The notes below the pieces were generated by a model that did not search any database, had not been told where the DNA came from, and was given only the letters and a program-made list of their open reading frames with translations. Source: an uncultured Clostridia bacterium (GTDB taxonomy: Bacteria; Bacillota; Clostridia; Christensenellales; UBA1242). From it: a stretch of 53,956 bases of DNA. The position numbers and the translations under genes were made by a program. The number at the start of each line of letters is the position of its first letter. The stretch's first letter is position 1. The DNA lies in NCBI GenBank assembly GCA_934754335.1, contig CAKVHY010000006.1, forward strand, positions 1 to 53,956. The letters are read 5' to 3'. Shown here in pieces: positions 1-8,408 of the stretch.

Positions 1-33
1 AACCCTTGTCCTTCTAAACACTATATTTAAAAC

Positions 34-65
34 AAAAAAAAGACCACTAATTTAGCAGTCTTTAA
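34..65 (-). terminator. Terminator of the S10-spc-alpha operon
   Basis: On the minus strand an AAAGAC / GTCTTT stem (58-63 with 39-44) is followed by a run of eight T (34-41), just 8 nt after the rplQ stop. This is a modest stem but the U-tract and position fit an intrinsic terminator. Bases 1-33 hold nothing I can support. Confidence 0.65.
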
Positions 66-72
66 TCATTTA

Positions 73-576
73 TTAAACTAATTCAATTATTGCCATTTCA
101 GCATTATCGCCATTTCTTGTACCAAGTTTAACAATTCTAGTGTAGCCACCACCAACGCCTAGTTCTTGTTTTCTAGATGCATATTTAGGTGCATATTCAT
201 TGAAGATTTTTTCAACAAGAGGATGAGCAATTCCTTCAGTTCTAGCAACGAAACTAGCCTTGCTTTCCTTATCTGCTCTTTGTTCTTGTAAATCATAAAC
301 CTTGCTCATGATAGCACGTCTTGCAGCAAGTTTCTTTGGCCCATCATTAACAACTTCTTTACCAACTTTAACACCTTTCTCATTAACAGTTTCTTTAGTA
401 ACTTTAACTGTATCTTCATAAGTATTGATTGCAAGGGTTAAAATCTTTTCAACATAACTTCTTAAGTCTTTTGCTTTAGCCAAAGTTGTTTCAATTCTAC
501 CATTCCAAAGCAAGTTTGATGCTTGATTTCTTAAAACAGCAATTCTTTCATCAGTTGGTCTATTTAATTTTCTCAT
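73..576 (-). CDS. rplQ: 50S ribosomal protein L17, with insertions
   Basis: L17 of the large subunit, last gene of the operon, 14 nt after rpoA. The N-terminus (MRKLNRPTDERIAVLRNQ) and the C-terminal GGGYTRIVKLG segment are typical. At 167 aa it is longer than the usual 115-130 aa. The extra length is internal: roughly residues 52-80 form a Lys/Val/Glu-rich insert after the LTLAI helix, and residues about 96-115 also look expanded before the segment ending in APKYASRK. Function is secure; the role of the inserts is unknown. Confidence 0.96.
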   Translation of the reverse strand: MRKLNRPTDERIAVLRNQASNLLWNGRIETTLAKAKDLRSYVEKILTLAINTYEDTVKVTKETVNEKGVKVGKEVVNDGPKKLAARRAIMSKVYDLQEQRADKESKASFVARTEGIAHPLVEKIFNEYAPKYASRKQELGVGGGYTRIVKLGTRNGDNAEMAIIELV

Positions 577-590
577 TAAAGTTCTCCTTT

Positions 591-1544
591 TTAGTCTTCG
601 TCTTCTTTTAAAGTCAAACCATATCCTTGCAATTTTGCAATAACTTCTTCTAATGATCTACGTCCAAGGTTCTTAACCTTTGCCAAATCATTTTCAGTTC
701 TTCTAATTAAGTCTTCAACAGTGTTAATTCCTGCTCTCTTTAAGCAGTTATAACTTCTAACAGACAAGTCCATATCTTCAATTGTCATTTCCAAAACTTT
801 AGTTTGGCTATCAACTTCTTTATCAACAAGCAAATCAATTTGTGACATACTTGCAACAAGATCAACAAACAATGAAATATGATCTTGGATTAACTTTCCT
901 GAAAGACTAATAACTTCTCTAGCAGATAATGTTCCATTAGTTTCAACTTCAATTGTTAATTTATCATAATCAATACTTTGGCCAACACGAGTGTTTTGAA
1001 CAAAGTAATTTACTTTCTTAACCGGTGTGAAGTTTGAATCTACTGCAATATATCCAATAGGTGCATCTTCTGGTTTGTTTTCGTCGGCTTGAACGAAGCC
1101 TCTGCCTCTGCCAACGAATATTTCCATCTCTAATTTTGCTCCCTCATCCATTGAACAAATATATAAATCTGGATTTAAAATTTCAATTTGGTCATTATGT
1201 TCAATATCAGCAGCAGTTACAACGCCTGCTCCATATTTATTAATTCTTAATACTGATTTAAAATCTTTAGATGTGTCTAATGATTTAACCGCTAAGCATT
1301 TAATATTCAAAACAATATCAACAACGTCCTCAGCAACTCCTTTAATTGTTGTGAATTCATGTTGAACTCCATTTATTCTAATACCAACTGGAGCACATCC
1401 TGGAAGAGCCGATAACAATACTCTACGAAGGCAATTTCCAATAGTTATACCAAATCCCCTATCTAATGGTTCAACGATAAATCTAGCAAATGTACCATTG
1501 TCTGTTTCTTCACAAGTAATTTTTGGCTTTTCAATTTCCATCAT
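591..1544 (-). CDS. rpoA: DNA-directed RNA polymerase subunit alpha
   Basis: Alpha subunit of RNA polymerase, 317 aa, the normal length. The N-terminal dimerisation domain (about 1-230) contains GNCLRRVLLSALPG, the conserved assembly motif. The C-terminal domain (about 245-310) ends with the helix-hairpin-helix type VKNLGRRSLEEVIAKL segment that binds UP elements and activators. An SD-like GAGGG lies 9 nt before the first of two consecutive ATG codons. It sits between rpsD and rplQ as in most Bacillota. Confidence 0.98.
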   Translation of the reverse strand: MMEIEKPKITCEETDNGTFARFIVEPLDRGFGITIGNCLRRVLLSALPGCAPVGIRINGVQHEFTTIKGVAEDVVDIVLNIKCLAVKSLDTSKDFKSVLRINKYGAGVVTAADIEHNDQIEILNPDLYICSMDEGAKLEMEIFVGRGRGFVQADENKPEDAPIGYIAVDSNFTPVKKVNYFVQNTRVGQSIDYDKLTIEVETNGTLSAREVISLSGKLIQDHISLFVDLVASMSQIDLLVDKEVDSQTKVLEMTIEDMDLSVRSYNCLKRAGINTVEDLIRRTENDLAKVKNLGRRSLEEVIAKLQGYGLTLKEDED

Positions 1545-1573
1545 AATAAAAATCCCTCACTTTTTATTAGTTA

Positions 1574-2194
1574 TTATTTTGAGTACAACTCAACGATCAA
1601 GTGTTCTTTAATTCCTAGATCAATATCATCTCTTTGTGGTAATGCAATAACTTTACCAGTTAGAGTTTGATTATCGAATTCTAACCACTTAGGTAAAACA
1701 ACTTTTAAATCTTTTAATTCTTTAAAGTTTGCTTTTTCTCTCTTATTTTCTCTAACAGAGATAACATCTCCAACAGAAACAAGATATGAAGGAATATTAA
1801 CAACTTTTCCGTTTACAGTGATATGAGCATGGTTAACAATTTGTCTGCTTTCTGCTCTTGAAGCACCAATACCTAATCTATAAACTACGTTATCAAGCCT
1901 TCTTTCTAACAATGAAAGCATGTTTTCACCGACAATACCCTTTGTATTTTCAGCCATATCATAATAGTTTTTAAATTGTTTTTCTAGCAAACCATAAGTT
2001 CTTTTAACTTTTTGTTTTTCACGAAGTTGTAGACTATATTCAGTAGGTTTCTTTCTAGAAGCACCATGAACTCCTGGAACTGCACTCTTCTTCTCCATAG
2101 CACATTTACCAGATGTACATCTTTCACCTTTTAAGAAAAGTTTGCAACCTTCTCTACGACAATATCTACAATCCGCACCTGTATATTTTGCCAT
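1574..2194 (-). CDS. rpsD: 30S ribosomal protein S4 (zinc-type)
   Basis: S4, a primary 16S rRNA binding protein, 206 aa. The N-terminus carries Cys9, Cys12, Cys17, Cys26 and Cys31, the zinc-binding (C+) form of S4. The S4 RNA-binding domain is around residues 97-160 (ERRLDNVVYRLGI followed by VNHAHITVNGK). In this lineage S4 is inside the alpha operon between rpsK and rpoA, as in E. coli and many Clostridia, and not at a separate locus as in B. subtilis. Confidence 0.98.
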   Translation of the reverse strand: MAKYTGADCRYCRREGCKLFLKGERCTSGKCAMEKKSAVPGVHGASRKKPTEYSLQLREKQKVKRTYGLLEKQFKNYYDMAENTKGIVGENMLSLLERRLDNVVYRLGIGASRAESRQIVNHAHITVNGKVVNIPSYLVSVGDVISVRENKREKANFKELKDLKVVLPKWLEFDNQTLTGKVIALPQRDDIDLGIKEHLIVELYSK

Positions 2195-2240
2195 TTTTTT
2201 CTCCTTAAATATTTTTTAATTTCTAAAACTGACGCACCAA

Positions 2241-2639
2241 CTATATTCTTCTTCTTTTTGGTGGACGGCAACCATTATGAGGTATTGGTGAAACATCTCT
2301 AATAGTTGTGATATTCAAACCCGCAGTTTGAAGCGCTCTGATAGCAGTTTCTCTACCATTACCTGGTCCTTTAACATAAACGTCAACGCTTCTAACGCCT
2401 TGTTCATAAGCAGCCTTTCCTGCAATTTCTGATGCTTGTTGTGCTGCATATGGAGTGCTTTTTCTAGAACCGCTTAGGCCTAAACTTCCAGCACTACTCC
2501 ATGAAATAGCGTTACCTGCTTGGTCTGTGATAGTAACAATAGTATTGTTGAATGAAGCACTTATGTAAGCACAACCTTTATCAACATTTTTCAAAACTCT
2601 TTTCTTTTTAGTTACTTTCTTTTTATTTGTAACAGCCAT
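2241..2639 (-). CDS. rpsK: 30S ribosomal protein S11
   Basis: S11 of the 30S platform, 132 aa, usual length. The glycine-rich core with the KGPGNGRETAIRAL segment and the basic tail ending PPKRRRI are diagnostic. The SD AGGAG lies before the ATG. It follows rpsM after a 63-nt spacer, longer than most spacers in this operon. Confidence 0.98.
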   Translation of the reverse strand: MAVTNKKKVTKKKRVLKNVDKGCAYISASFNNTIVTITDQAGNAISWSSAGSLGLSGSRKSTPYAAQQASEIAGKAAYEQGVRSVDVYVKGPGNGRETAIRALQTAGLNITTIRDVSPIPHNGCRPPKRRRI

Positions 2640-2702
2640 ATTTTTTCTCCTATAAATTTAATCGGTTAATTTTAACCTAGTACTAAAATTTATTTAAGAA
2701 CT

Positions 2703-3083
2703 CTATTTAGCAGCGGCTTTCTTAGATTTAGCAACTGTTTTCTTAGGTCCCTTTCTAGTTCTAGCATTTTGCTTAGTGTTTTGTCCTCTAACAGGTAATC
2801 CTTTTCTATGACGGATTCCACGATAGCAACCAATTTCTTGAAGTCTCTTTATATTAAGAGAAACTTCTCTTTGCAAGTCACCTTCAACAACGCAGTTCTT
2901 TTCGATGTAAAGACGAATTTTTGCAATTTCTTCCTCTGTTAAATCTTTAACACGAGTATCTGGATTGACATTGGTTTCTTTTAAAATTTTAATAGCAGTT
3001 TGTTTACCAATACCATAGATATAAGTTAAACCTATTTCTACTCTCTTTTCTCTTGGTAAATCAATTCCAGCAATACGAGCCAT
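2703..3083 (-). CDS. rpsM: 30S ribosomal protein S13
   Basis: S13 of the 30S head, which contacts the P-site tRNA and S19. The N-terminal MARIAGIDLPREKRVEIGL and the C-terminal RHRKGLPVRGQNTKQNART are canonical. At 126 aa it has a slightly extended Lys/Ala-rich tail ending KSKKAAAK. The gene is preceded by a 149-nt leader with hairpins and a possible internal promoter (see 3084-3232). Confidence 0.98.
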   Translation of the reverse strand: MARIAGIDLPREKRVEIGLTYIYGIGKQTAIKILKETNVNPDTRVKDLTEEEIAKIRLYIEKNCVVEGDLQREVSLNIKRLQEIGCYRGIRHRKGLPVRGQNTKQNARTRKGPKKTVAKSKKAAAK

Positions 3084-3232
3084 TTGACTTCCTCCAAATT
3101 TAATAAATAATTTAAAATATATATAAATGCGTTTGGGTAAAATTTAAAATTTCAGCCGCCCCAAACCACAATTATTTTCAAAGTTAGTTTGCTTTAATAA
3201 TTAAAGCATAATCTTAATCGGCAATTCAAATA
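3084..3232 (-). promoter_or_regulatory. Structured rpmJ-rpsM spacer, possible alpha-operon promoter and leader
   Basis: This 149-nt gap is the longest spacer inside the superoperon. Seen directly: a GTTTGGG / CCCAAAC stem (3160-3166 with 3131-3137), a 17-bp palindrome with 8-bp arms at 3191-3207, and a possible SigA promoter on the minus strand, TTGAAT (3224-3229), 18 nt, TTTAAT (3200-3205). In E. coli the S4 protein represses the alpha operon by binding the rpsM leader. Whether this leader does the same is inference. Confidence 0.4.
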
Positions 3233-3349
3233 TTAGCCTTGTCTTTGTTTGTGCTTAGGATATTTTGAGCAAATAACCATAACGGTACCGTTTCTCTTAA
3301 TTACTTTACAACTATCGCACATTTTCTTTACTGATGGTCTTACTTTCAT
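3233..3349 (-). CDS. rpmJ: 50S ribosomal protein L36 (zinc-type)
   Basis: A 38-aa protein read directly from the sequence; it starts MKVRPSVKKMCDSCK and ends KYPKHKQRQG. Cys11, Cys14, Cys27 and His33 form the zinc site of the C+ L36 class. The ATG is 2 nt beyond the infA stop codon, and the SD GGAGGAG lies inside the 3' end of infA. Position between infA and rpsM is the classic one. Confidence 0.97.
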   Translation of the reverse strand: MKVRPSVKKMCDSCKVIKRNGTVMVICSKYPKHKQRQG

Positions 3350-3351
3350 AA

Positions 3352-3600
3352 TTATACATTCTCCTCCACTTTTGTTGTTTGTTGTTTCATACGCCAAATA
3401 ATTCTACCTTTAGTAAGGTCGTATAGCGACATCTCAACTTTAACTTGGTCACCAACTAATATTCTTATATTGTTAAGATGCAACTTACCAGATAGATATG
3501 CTGTGATGATATATCCATTTGTAAGTTTAACTTTAAAATTTGCGTTTCGTAATACTTCTACAACAACGCCTTCAGTTTCTACTACATCTTGCTTTGACAA
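3352..3600 (-). CDS. infA: Translation initiation factor IF-1
   Basis: IF-1 binds the 30S A site during initiation. It is 82 aa with an S1/OB fold; the segments VVEVLRNANFKVKLTNG, GKLHLNNIRILVGDQVKVE and LTKGRIIWR are diagnostic. The short C-terminal tail after WRMK (QQTTKVEENV) is slightly longer than in the B. subtilis protein. It is followed 2 nt later by rpmJ. Confidence 0.97.
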   Translation of the reverse strand: MSKQDVVETEGVVVEVLRNANFKVKLTNGYIITAYLSGKLHLNNIRILVGDQVKVEMSLYDLTKGRIIWRMKQQTTKVEENV

Positions 3601-3612
3601 AAGAATTGCCTC

Positions 3613-3891
3613 CTATATTTTTTTTGATGATTTATAATCTTTTAAAGTTTTGATTATATCCGCATCTGTGATTTTGTTTTCTTTGATTTTTTGATTTAAC
3701 CCGATATCTTTTAACACAACAATTAAATGTTTTATATTCTTCTTCTTTGGGTTTTCAATCTTTCTTTGCTTACCATTAACTAAGTAAACAAGTTTGTTTT
3801 TTAGGTCACATTTAAGCACTATAAAGTTCTCATTTTTCTCTCTACCTAAAATTGCTTTAACTAAAGCACCTTCTACAAACTTATCTTCCAT
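3613..3891 (-). CDS. KOW-domain RNA-binding protein (L14e-like)
   Basis: A 92-aa basic protein with an N-terminal KOW/SH3-like domain (GALVKAILGREKNENFIVL) and a lysine-rich C-terminus. Small KOW proteins of the L14e/L6e/L27e-like group are commonly found between map and infA in Clostridia and Bacilli and are presumed to be ribosome-associated. The exact role is not established; the position and domain are what support the call. Confidence 0.75.
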   Translation of the reverse strand: MEDKFVEGALVKAILGREKNENFIVLKCDLKNKLVYLVNGKQRKIENPKKKNIKHLIVVLKDIGLNQKIKENKITDADIIKTLKDYKSSKKI

Positions 3892-3900
3892 AAAACTCCC

Positions 3901-4644
3901 CTAAGTTAAGATCTCAACACCAGTTTCTGTGATTAAAACTGTATTTTCATAATGAGCAGAAGGAAGACCATCTCTTGTTTGACATGTCCAACCATCACCA
4001 AGGAAAACAACGTTTCTTTCGCCCATATTAACCATAGGTTCTATTGCAATAGTAACATTTGCATTAAGTCTTGGACCGCTACCTTCTCTACCATAATTTG
4101 GAACTTGCGGATCTTCATGAACTGTTCTACCAATTCCATGACCAACCAATTCCCTTACGATTGAATAACCATGTTTTTCAACATAAGTTTGAATTCTATG
4201 TCCAATATCGCCAACAAATGCACCCGCTTTCAAACCTTTAATACCTTCAAAAAAACTTTCTTCGGTAACTTTAATAAGTCGTTTTACTTCGGGTTTAACT
4301 TTTCCAACTGGGAAAGTTCTTGCACTATCACCATTAAATCCTTTATATTTAACCCCAACATCTAATGAAATAATATCGCCTTCTTTTAAAACAACATTAC
4401 TACTTGGGATTCCATGCACAACCACTGAATTGATTGATGTACAAACACTTGCAGGAAAACCACCATAATTCTTGAATGCAGGAGTTGCTCCTTGAGATTT
4501 AATAAAGTTATATGCAATTTGATCTAATTCTTTGGTGGTTACACCAGGCTTGACAGCATCTTTCAAAACAAGTAATGTTTCTCTAGTAAGCCTACAAGCC
4601 TCTCGCATATTCACCAAATCTTCTTCGGTTTTAATGTTTATCAT
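3901..4644 (-). CDS. map: Methionine aminopeptidase, type I
   Basis: Removes the initiator methionine from nascent proteins. It is 247 aa, the normal type Ia length, without an N-terminal zinc finger. The pita-bread metal ligands are visible: VVHGIPS with His, the Asp pair in SLDVGVKYKGFNGDSART, the His in LVGHGIGRTVHEDPQVPN, Glu in TIAIEPM, and the final Glu near HYENTVLITE. It lies 7 nt after adk, as in the spc operon of most Bacillota. Confidence 0.97.
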   Translation of the reverse strand: MINIKTEEDLVNMREACRLTRETLLVLKDAVKPGVTTKELDQIAYNFIKSQGATPAFKNYGGFPASVCTSINSVVVHGIPSSNVVLKEGDIISLDVGVKYKGFNGDSARTFPVGKVKPEVKRLIKVTEESFFEGIKGLKAGAFVGDIGHRIQTYVEKHGYSIVRELVGHGIGRTVHEDPQVPNYGREGSGPRLNANVTIAIEPMVNMGERNVVFLGDGWTCQTRDGLPSAHYENTVLITETGVEILT

Positions 4645-4651
4645 TTATCAC

Positions 4652-5272
4652 CTAGATTGTTTTAAGTATTTCATCAACCAATTCAAAAGTTCTTTCTTTT
4701 GTATCAGATGCATTGACAATACTTAATAAACTTTTGTTTTTATAAAATTCTACAACGTCTTGAGGTACGGCTTGTTTTTTAAGTCTGTTTTGAATAACTT
4801 CAGGCTTATCGTCATCTCTGATATAAACCTCGCCACCGCACTTCTCACATTTACCATCAACTAGCCAATCTAAAGAAGTTGGATTTCCGCATTCTTTACA
4901 CATTCTTCTAGAAGATAGTCTTTTAATTATTTCTTCGTCAGACAAATTAATCAAGATTGCCTTATCAATACTTGTCATCTTTTCTAACGCTTTTGCTTGA
5001 TTTAAGTTTCTTGGGAAACCATCTAAAATGAATCCGTTTTTGCAAGCCTTATCCTTTAATTTATCTTCAACTATTTTAATAGTTAGTTCTTCAGGAACAA
5101 GATCACCTGCTTCAACATATTTTTTAGCCTCTAATCCAAGAGGGGTTTCGTTCTTTATGTTCCACCTAAAGATTTCACCAGTGGAGATATGAGGAATATT
5201 ATACTTCTCACTAATTATTTGTGCTTGAGTACCTTTTCCACTACCAACTGGACCTAGCAATACTAGTTTCAT
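4652..5272 (-). CDS. adk: Adenylate kinase (zinc-lid form)
   Basis: Converts ATP plus AMP to 2 ADP. The P-loop is GPVGSGKGTQ at residues 7-16. The lid contains two Cys pairs (CKEC and CEKC), the structural zinc site typical of Gram-positive Adk. The DGFPRN motif and the RLKKQ segment are present. Its length, 206 aa, is slightly short of the usual 214-217 because the C-terminus is trimmed. Confidence 0.97.
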   Translation of the reverse strand: MKLVLLGPVGSGKGTQAQIISEKYNIPHISTGEIFRWNIKNETPLGLEAKKYVEAGDLVPEELTIKIVEDKLKDKACKNGFILDGFPRNLNQAKALEKMTSIDKAILINLSDEEIIKRLSSRRMCKECGNPTSLDWLVDGKCEKCGGEVYIRDDDKPEVIQNRLKKQAVPQDVVEFYKNKSLLSIVNASDTKERTFELVDEILKTI

Positions 5273-5289
5273 TTTAACTCCTTTCGGTT

Positions 5290-6588
5290 CTATTTTAAGA
5301 AACCTTTATAATTTCTCATTAACATTTGTGCTTCTAATTGTTTATCAAATTCAATAGCAACTGAAACTACGATTAATAATCCTGTTGCACTGAATACACC
5401 AACTAAAGACCCTGAGCCGATTGATTTAAATATCAAACTTGGAACAATTGCTATAATACTTAAGAATATTGCACCAAACAACGTTATTCTATTTGATATT
5501 TTCTTTAGGTATTCTGCTGTTGGTTTTCCTGGTCTAATACCCGGAATAAATCCACCATTTTGTTGAATATTCTTTGACACATCTTCTGGATTAAATGTAA
5601 TTTGAGTCCAGAAATAAGCAAAGAATGTAATTAATACGCCAACTAACAACATGTAAATCCAACTACCAGCACCAAGCCACAAACTATATGTTTGATAGAA
5701 CTTGCTCTCTGGCCAGAAGATACTCATTATTAATTGAGGGAAAGATAGCAATGACATAGCGAAGATAATTGGCATAACGCCTGTAGCATTTACCCTAATA
5801 GGAATATGCGTACTTTGACCGCCATACATTTTTCTACCTTTAACTTGTTTAGCATATTGCACTGGAATTTTTCTTTCGCTCATATCCATGAAAACGATAA
5901 AGCCGAAAATAACTACCACTGCAACAACGAAAATTGCTAATTCAATACCACTTTCTACTGCTTTTTCTCCACCTGCTGCAATAGTTGTAATATTATTTAA
6001 GATTGAAGTTGCTGCTGTTGATAAAATACCAACGAAGATGATTGCTGAAAGTCCGTTAACCAAGCCAATGCTTGTAATCTTTTCACCAAGCCAATATGTG
6101 AACATTGAACCTGCTACTAAGACGATTGTAACAAGACAACCAACAGCCCATTCAGGCATAACTTCTGTATTTAAAATTTGTCTATAACCAATAACAATGG
6201 CAACTGCTTGAAGAACAGCAAGCACTAATGCACAATATTTTGTGTAAGTAGCAATTCTTTTCTTACCTTCTTCACCCATTTTTGAAAGTCTTTCAAGTCT
6301 AGGAATTGCAATCGTTAAAAGTTGAATTATAATTGATGAACTTATATAAGGAGAAACACCTAAGGCCAATATCGCACCATTAGACAATGCTCCACCACTC
6401 ACTGCACTTAATAATGCTAGGAAGCCTTCGCCATTTCCACTATTTACTAAGTCTTTAAAACTATTAGCCACCAATCCTGGTACTGGAATCCAGCAACCAA
6501 GACGGTAAACTAAAATTAATAAAATTGTAAAATAAAATTTGCGTCTTATCTCTTTAATTTTAAAAGCATCAACTAGATTTTTAAACAT
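5290..6588 (-). CDS. secY: Protein translocase subunit SecY
   Basis: Channel subunit of the Sec translocon in the cytoplasmic membrane, 432 aa with about ten hydrophobic segments. Diagnostic stretches include YRLGCWIPVPG near the N-terminus, GVSPYISSSIIIQLL in TM2, the MDMSERKIPVQYAKQVKGRK cytosolic loop, and QNGGFIPGIRPGKPT in loop C5. Its start codon overlaps the rplO stop by one base (TAATG), suggesting translational coupling. Confidence 0.98.
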   Translation of the reverse strand: MFKNLVDAFKIKEIRRKFYFTILLILVYRLGCWIPVPGLVANSFKDLVNSGNGEGFLALLSAVSGGALSNGAILALGVSPYISSSIIIQLLTIAIPRLERLSKMGEEGKKRIATYTKYCALVLAVLQAVAIVIGYRQILNTEVMPEWAVGCLVTIVLVAGSMFTYWLGEKITSIGLVNGLSAIIFVGILSTAATSILNNITTIAAGGEKAVESGIELAIFVVAVVVIFGFIVFMDMSERKIPVQYAKQVKGRKMYGGQSTHIPIRVNATGVMPIIFAMSLLSFPQLIMSIFWPESKFYQTYSLWLGAGSWIYMLLVGVLITFFAYFWTQITFNPEDVSKNIQQNGGFIPGIRPGKPTAEYLKKISNRITLFGAIFLSIIAIVPSLIFKSIGSGSLVGVFSATGLLIVVSVAIEFDKQLEAQMLMRNYKGFLK

Positions 6589-7034
6589 TACAATACCTCG
6601 GCTTTACCACCGGCTTTATTGATTTTTTGTATTGCGGATTCTGAAAATTTTGTTGCTTGAATTGTAAGTGGTTTTGAAATATTTCCATTTCCTAATACCT
6701 TTAAACCATAAGGAGCCTGTTTTTTGATTATATTCTTTGCGATTAAAGATTCTTCATTTACTGTTTCATTTGCATTGAAAACTTCCAAATCTGAAAGATT
6801 TATAATGTTATATATTTTTTTGAAGTTTTTATTATTAAAACCTCTAATTGGTAACCTTCTGGTTAGTGGCATTTGTCCACCTTCAAATCCAATACGAACT
6901 CCACCACTACTTCTAGAGTTCTGACCTTTAGTTCCGCGTCCACTAGTTTTTCCTAATCCTGAACCAATACCTCTTCCAAGTCTCTTAGGTTCGAAAGTTG
7001 AATTTGGAGCAGGAGCAATTTGATGTAATTTCAT
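6588..7034 (-). CDS. rplO: 50S ribosomal protein L15
   Basis: L15 of the large subunit, 148 aa. The glycine/arginine-rich N-terminal extension (RLGRGIGSGLGKTSGRGTKG) and the GFEGGQMPLTRRLPIRGFNN segment are diagnostic. It overlaps secY by one base and follows rpmD by 10 nt. Confidence 0.98.
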   Translation of the reverse strand: MKLHQIAPAPNSTFEPKRLGRGIGSGLGKTSGRGTKGQNSRSSGGVRIGFEGGQMPLTRRLPIRGFNNKNFKKIYNIINLSDLEVFNANETVNEESLIAKNIIKKQAPYGLKVLGNGNISKPLTIQATKFSESAIQKINKAGGKAEVL

Positions 7035-7044
7035 TTGGAACCTC

Positions 7045-7425
7045 CTAGTTTAATTCTTCAACACGAACTAGATGTTTAACTTTGAATATCATACCTCTTA
7101 CGCATTCATTGTCAACAATTTCGTATGAAGAATTTAATTTTCCAAGTCCTAATGTTTTGCAAATACGGGCTTGTTTTTTATTGTAACCAATAGGGCTCTT
7201 AACTAATGTAACCCTAATCTTCTTTACTTCTTTTTTAGGTTCTGCAACTTTCTTAGTAGTTGTTTTCTTAACTGTTTCAACTTTTTCAACTTTAGCAGTT
7301 TCAGCCTTTACAGTTTCTTTTTTAACTGTTGCAGTTTTTGTTTCTTTTTTAACTACTTCTTTCTTAGGTGCTGTAGTTTTTGTAGTAGTAGTCTTTTTAG
7401 TTGTTGTTTTCTTTTCCTCTGCCAT
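7045..7425 (-). CDS. rpmD: 50S ribosomal protein L30 with a long N-terminal tail
   Basis: The L30 core is residues 68-126 (KKIRVTLVKSPIGYNKKQ to the end), the usual 59-60 aa. In front of it is a 67-aa Lys/Thr/Val/Ala/Glu-rich stretch that looks disordered and has no counterpart in typical L30. No internal Met offers a shorter start, and a strong SD (TAGGAGG) precedes the ATG at 7425, so the tail is probably translated. Position between rpsE and rplO is standard. Confidence 0.93.
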   Translation of the reverse strand: MAEEKKTTTKKTTTTKTTAPKKEVVKKETKTATVKKETVKAETAKVEKVETVKKTTTKKVAEPKKEVKKIRVTLVKSPIGYNKKQARICKTLGLGKLNSSYEIVDNECVRGMIFKVKHLVRVEELN

Positions 7426-7434
7426 AATTTCCTC

Positions 7435-8010
7435 CTACAAAATTTCCTCTACAGTTTTTCCTCTTAATGCTGCAACTTGTTCTTTAGTTCTTAATTGAGT
7501 TAATGCATCAAGAGTTGCTTTAACACAGTTAATCTTGCTTCTTGAGCCATAAGATTTTGCTGTGATATCTTTGATTCCGCATAGTTCAACAACTGGACGA
7601 ACAGAACCACCAGCGATAACACCAGTACCTTCTTTTGCTGGAAGAAGTTTAACAATGCTTGTTCCGAATTTTCCGATAACTTCGTGTGGAATAGTTGTGC
7701 CATCAAGTGCAACAGCAACCATTTTCTTCTTTGCAGTTGAAGTTGCTTTATCAATTGCGTTTGGTACTTCAGCAGCCTTACCTTGACCTAAGCCAACTTT
7801 ACCTGCTTTATCACCAACAACAACCAATGCACTAAATCTCATTGTTCTACCACCCTTAACAACCTTAGTTACACGATTAACGTCAACTAATTTGCTAGCG
7901 ATTGGATCAACTTCCTTTTCTTTACGAGGTTGTCTTCTATCGTTTGGTTTTTTAGAAAAGTTTTTCTTTTCATTTTTGTTTTCAAATGGTTTCTTATCAG
8001 TATTTTGCAT
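7435..8010 (-). CDS. rpsE: 30S ribosomal protein S5
   Basis: S5, which shapes mRNA entry and decoding accuracy. The two-domain core is present: VVKGGRTMRFSALVVVGD and GLGQGKAAEVPNAIDKA in the first domain, AGGSVRPVVELCGIKDITAK in the second. At 191 aa it has a charged N-terminal extension of about 35 residues rich in Lys and Asn before the S5 core. It lies 11 nt after rplR. Confidence 0.97.
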   Translation of the reverse strand: MQNTDKKPFENKNEKKNFSKKPNDRRQPRKEKEVDPIASKLVDVNRVTKVVKGGRTMRFSALVVVGDKAGKVGLGQGKAAEVPNAIDKATSTAKKKMVAVALDGTTIPHEVIGKFGTSIVKLLPAKEGTGVIAGGSVRPVVELCGIKDITAKSYGSRSKINCVKATLDALTQLRTKEQVAALRGKTVEEIL

Positions 8011-8021
8011 AACTTTTCTCC

Positions 8022-8390
8022 TTAAAATTCCAATCCGCCGTTACGAGCACCATCGGCCAATGCTTTAATACGACCAGTGTAGATATATCCTGCTCTATCA
8101 AATACAACAGTTTTAATACCTTTCTTAACCGCTTTTTTACCGATAGTTTCTCCAACGATGAATGCAATTTCCTGTTTAGTTTTTCCTGCAATTTTATCAG
8201 CGATTGCTTTATCTAATGAAGAAGCACTTAGTAGTGTAATACCCTTTGTATCATCAATGATTTGGCAATAAATTTGATTTAAACTTCTGAAAACATTAAG
8301 TCTTGGTCTTTCAGATGTACCTGAAACTTTCTTTCTAACACGAAGTGCACGAACTTTACGGTCTTCGTTTTTGTTCAACTTATTTATCAT
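8022..8390 (-). CDS. rplR: 50S ribosomal protein L18
   Basis: L18 binds 5S rRNA. It is 122 aa, normal length, with the basic N-terminus and RPRLNVFRSLNQIYCQIIDD, then the C-terminal FDRAGYIYTGRIKALADGAR block. Spacing of 18 nt to rplF and 11 nt to rpsE. Confidence 0.97.
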   Translation of the reverse strand: MINKLNKNEDRKVRALRVRKKVSGTSERPRLNVFRSLNQIYCQIIDDTKGITLLSASSLDKAIADKIAGKTKQEIAFIVGETIGKKAVKKGIKTVVFDRAGYIYTGRIKALADGARNGGLEF

Positions 8391-8408
8391 CTACTCTATA
8401 CTCCTTTA

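Noticed and set aside
7500..7754. Open frame antisense or out-of-frame within rpsE
   Set aside because: It is a different frame of a certain ribosomal protein gene, without its own SD or recognisable protein.
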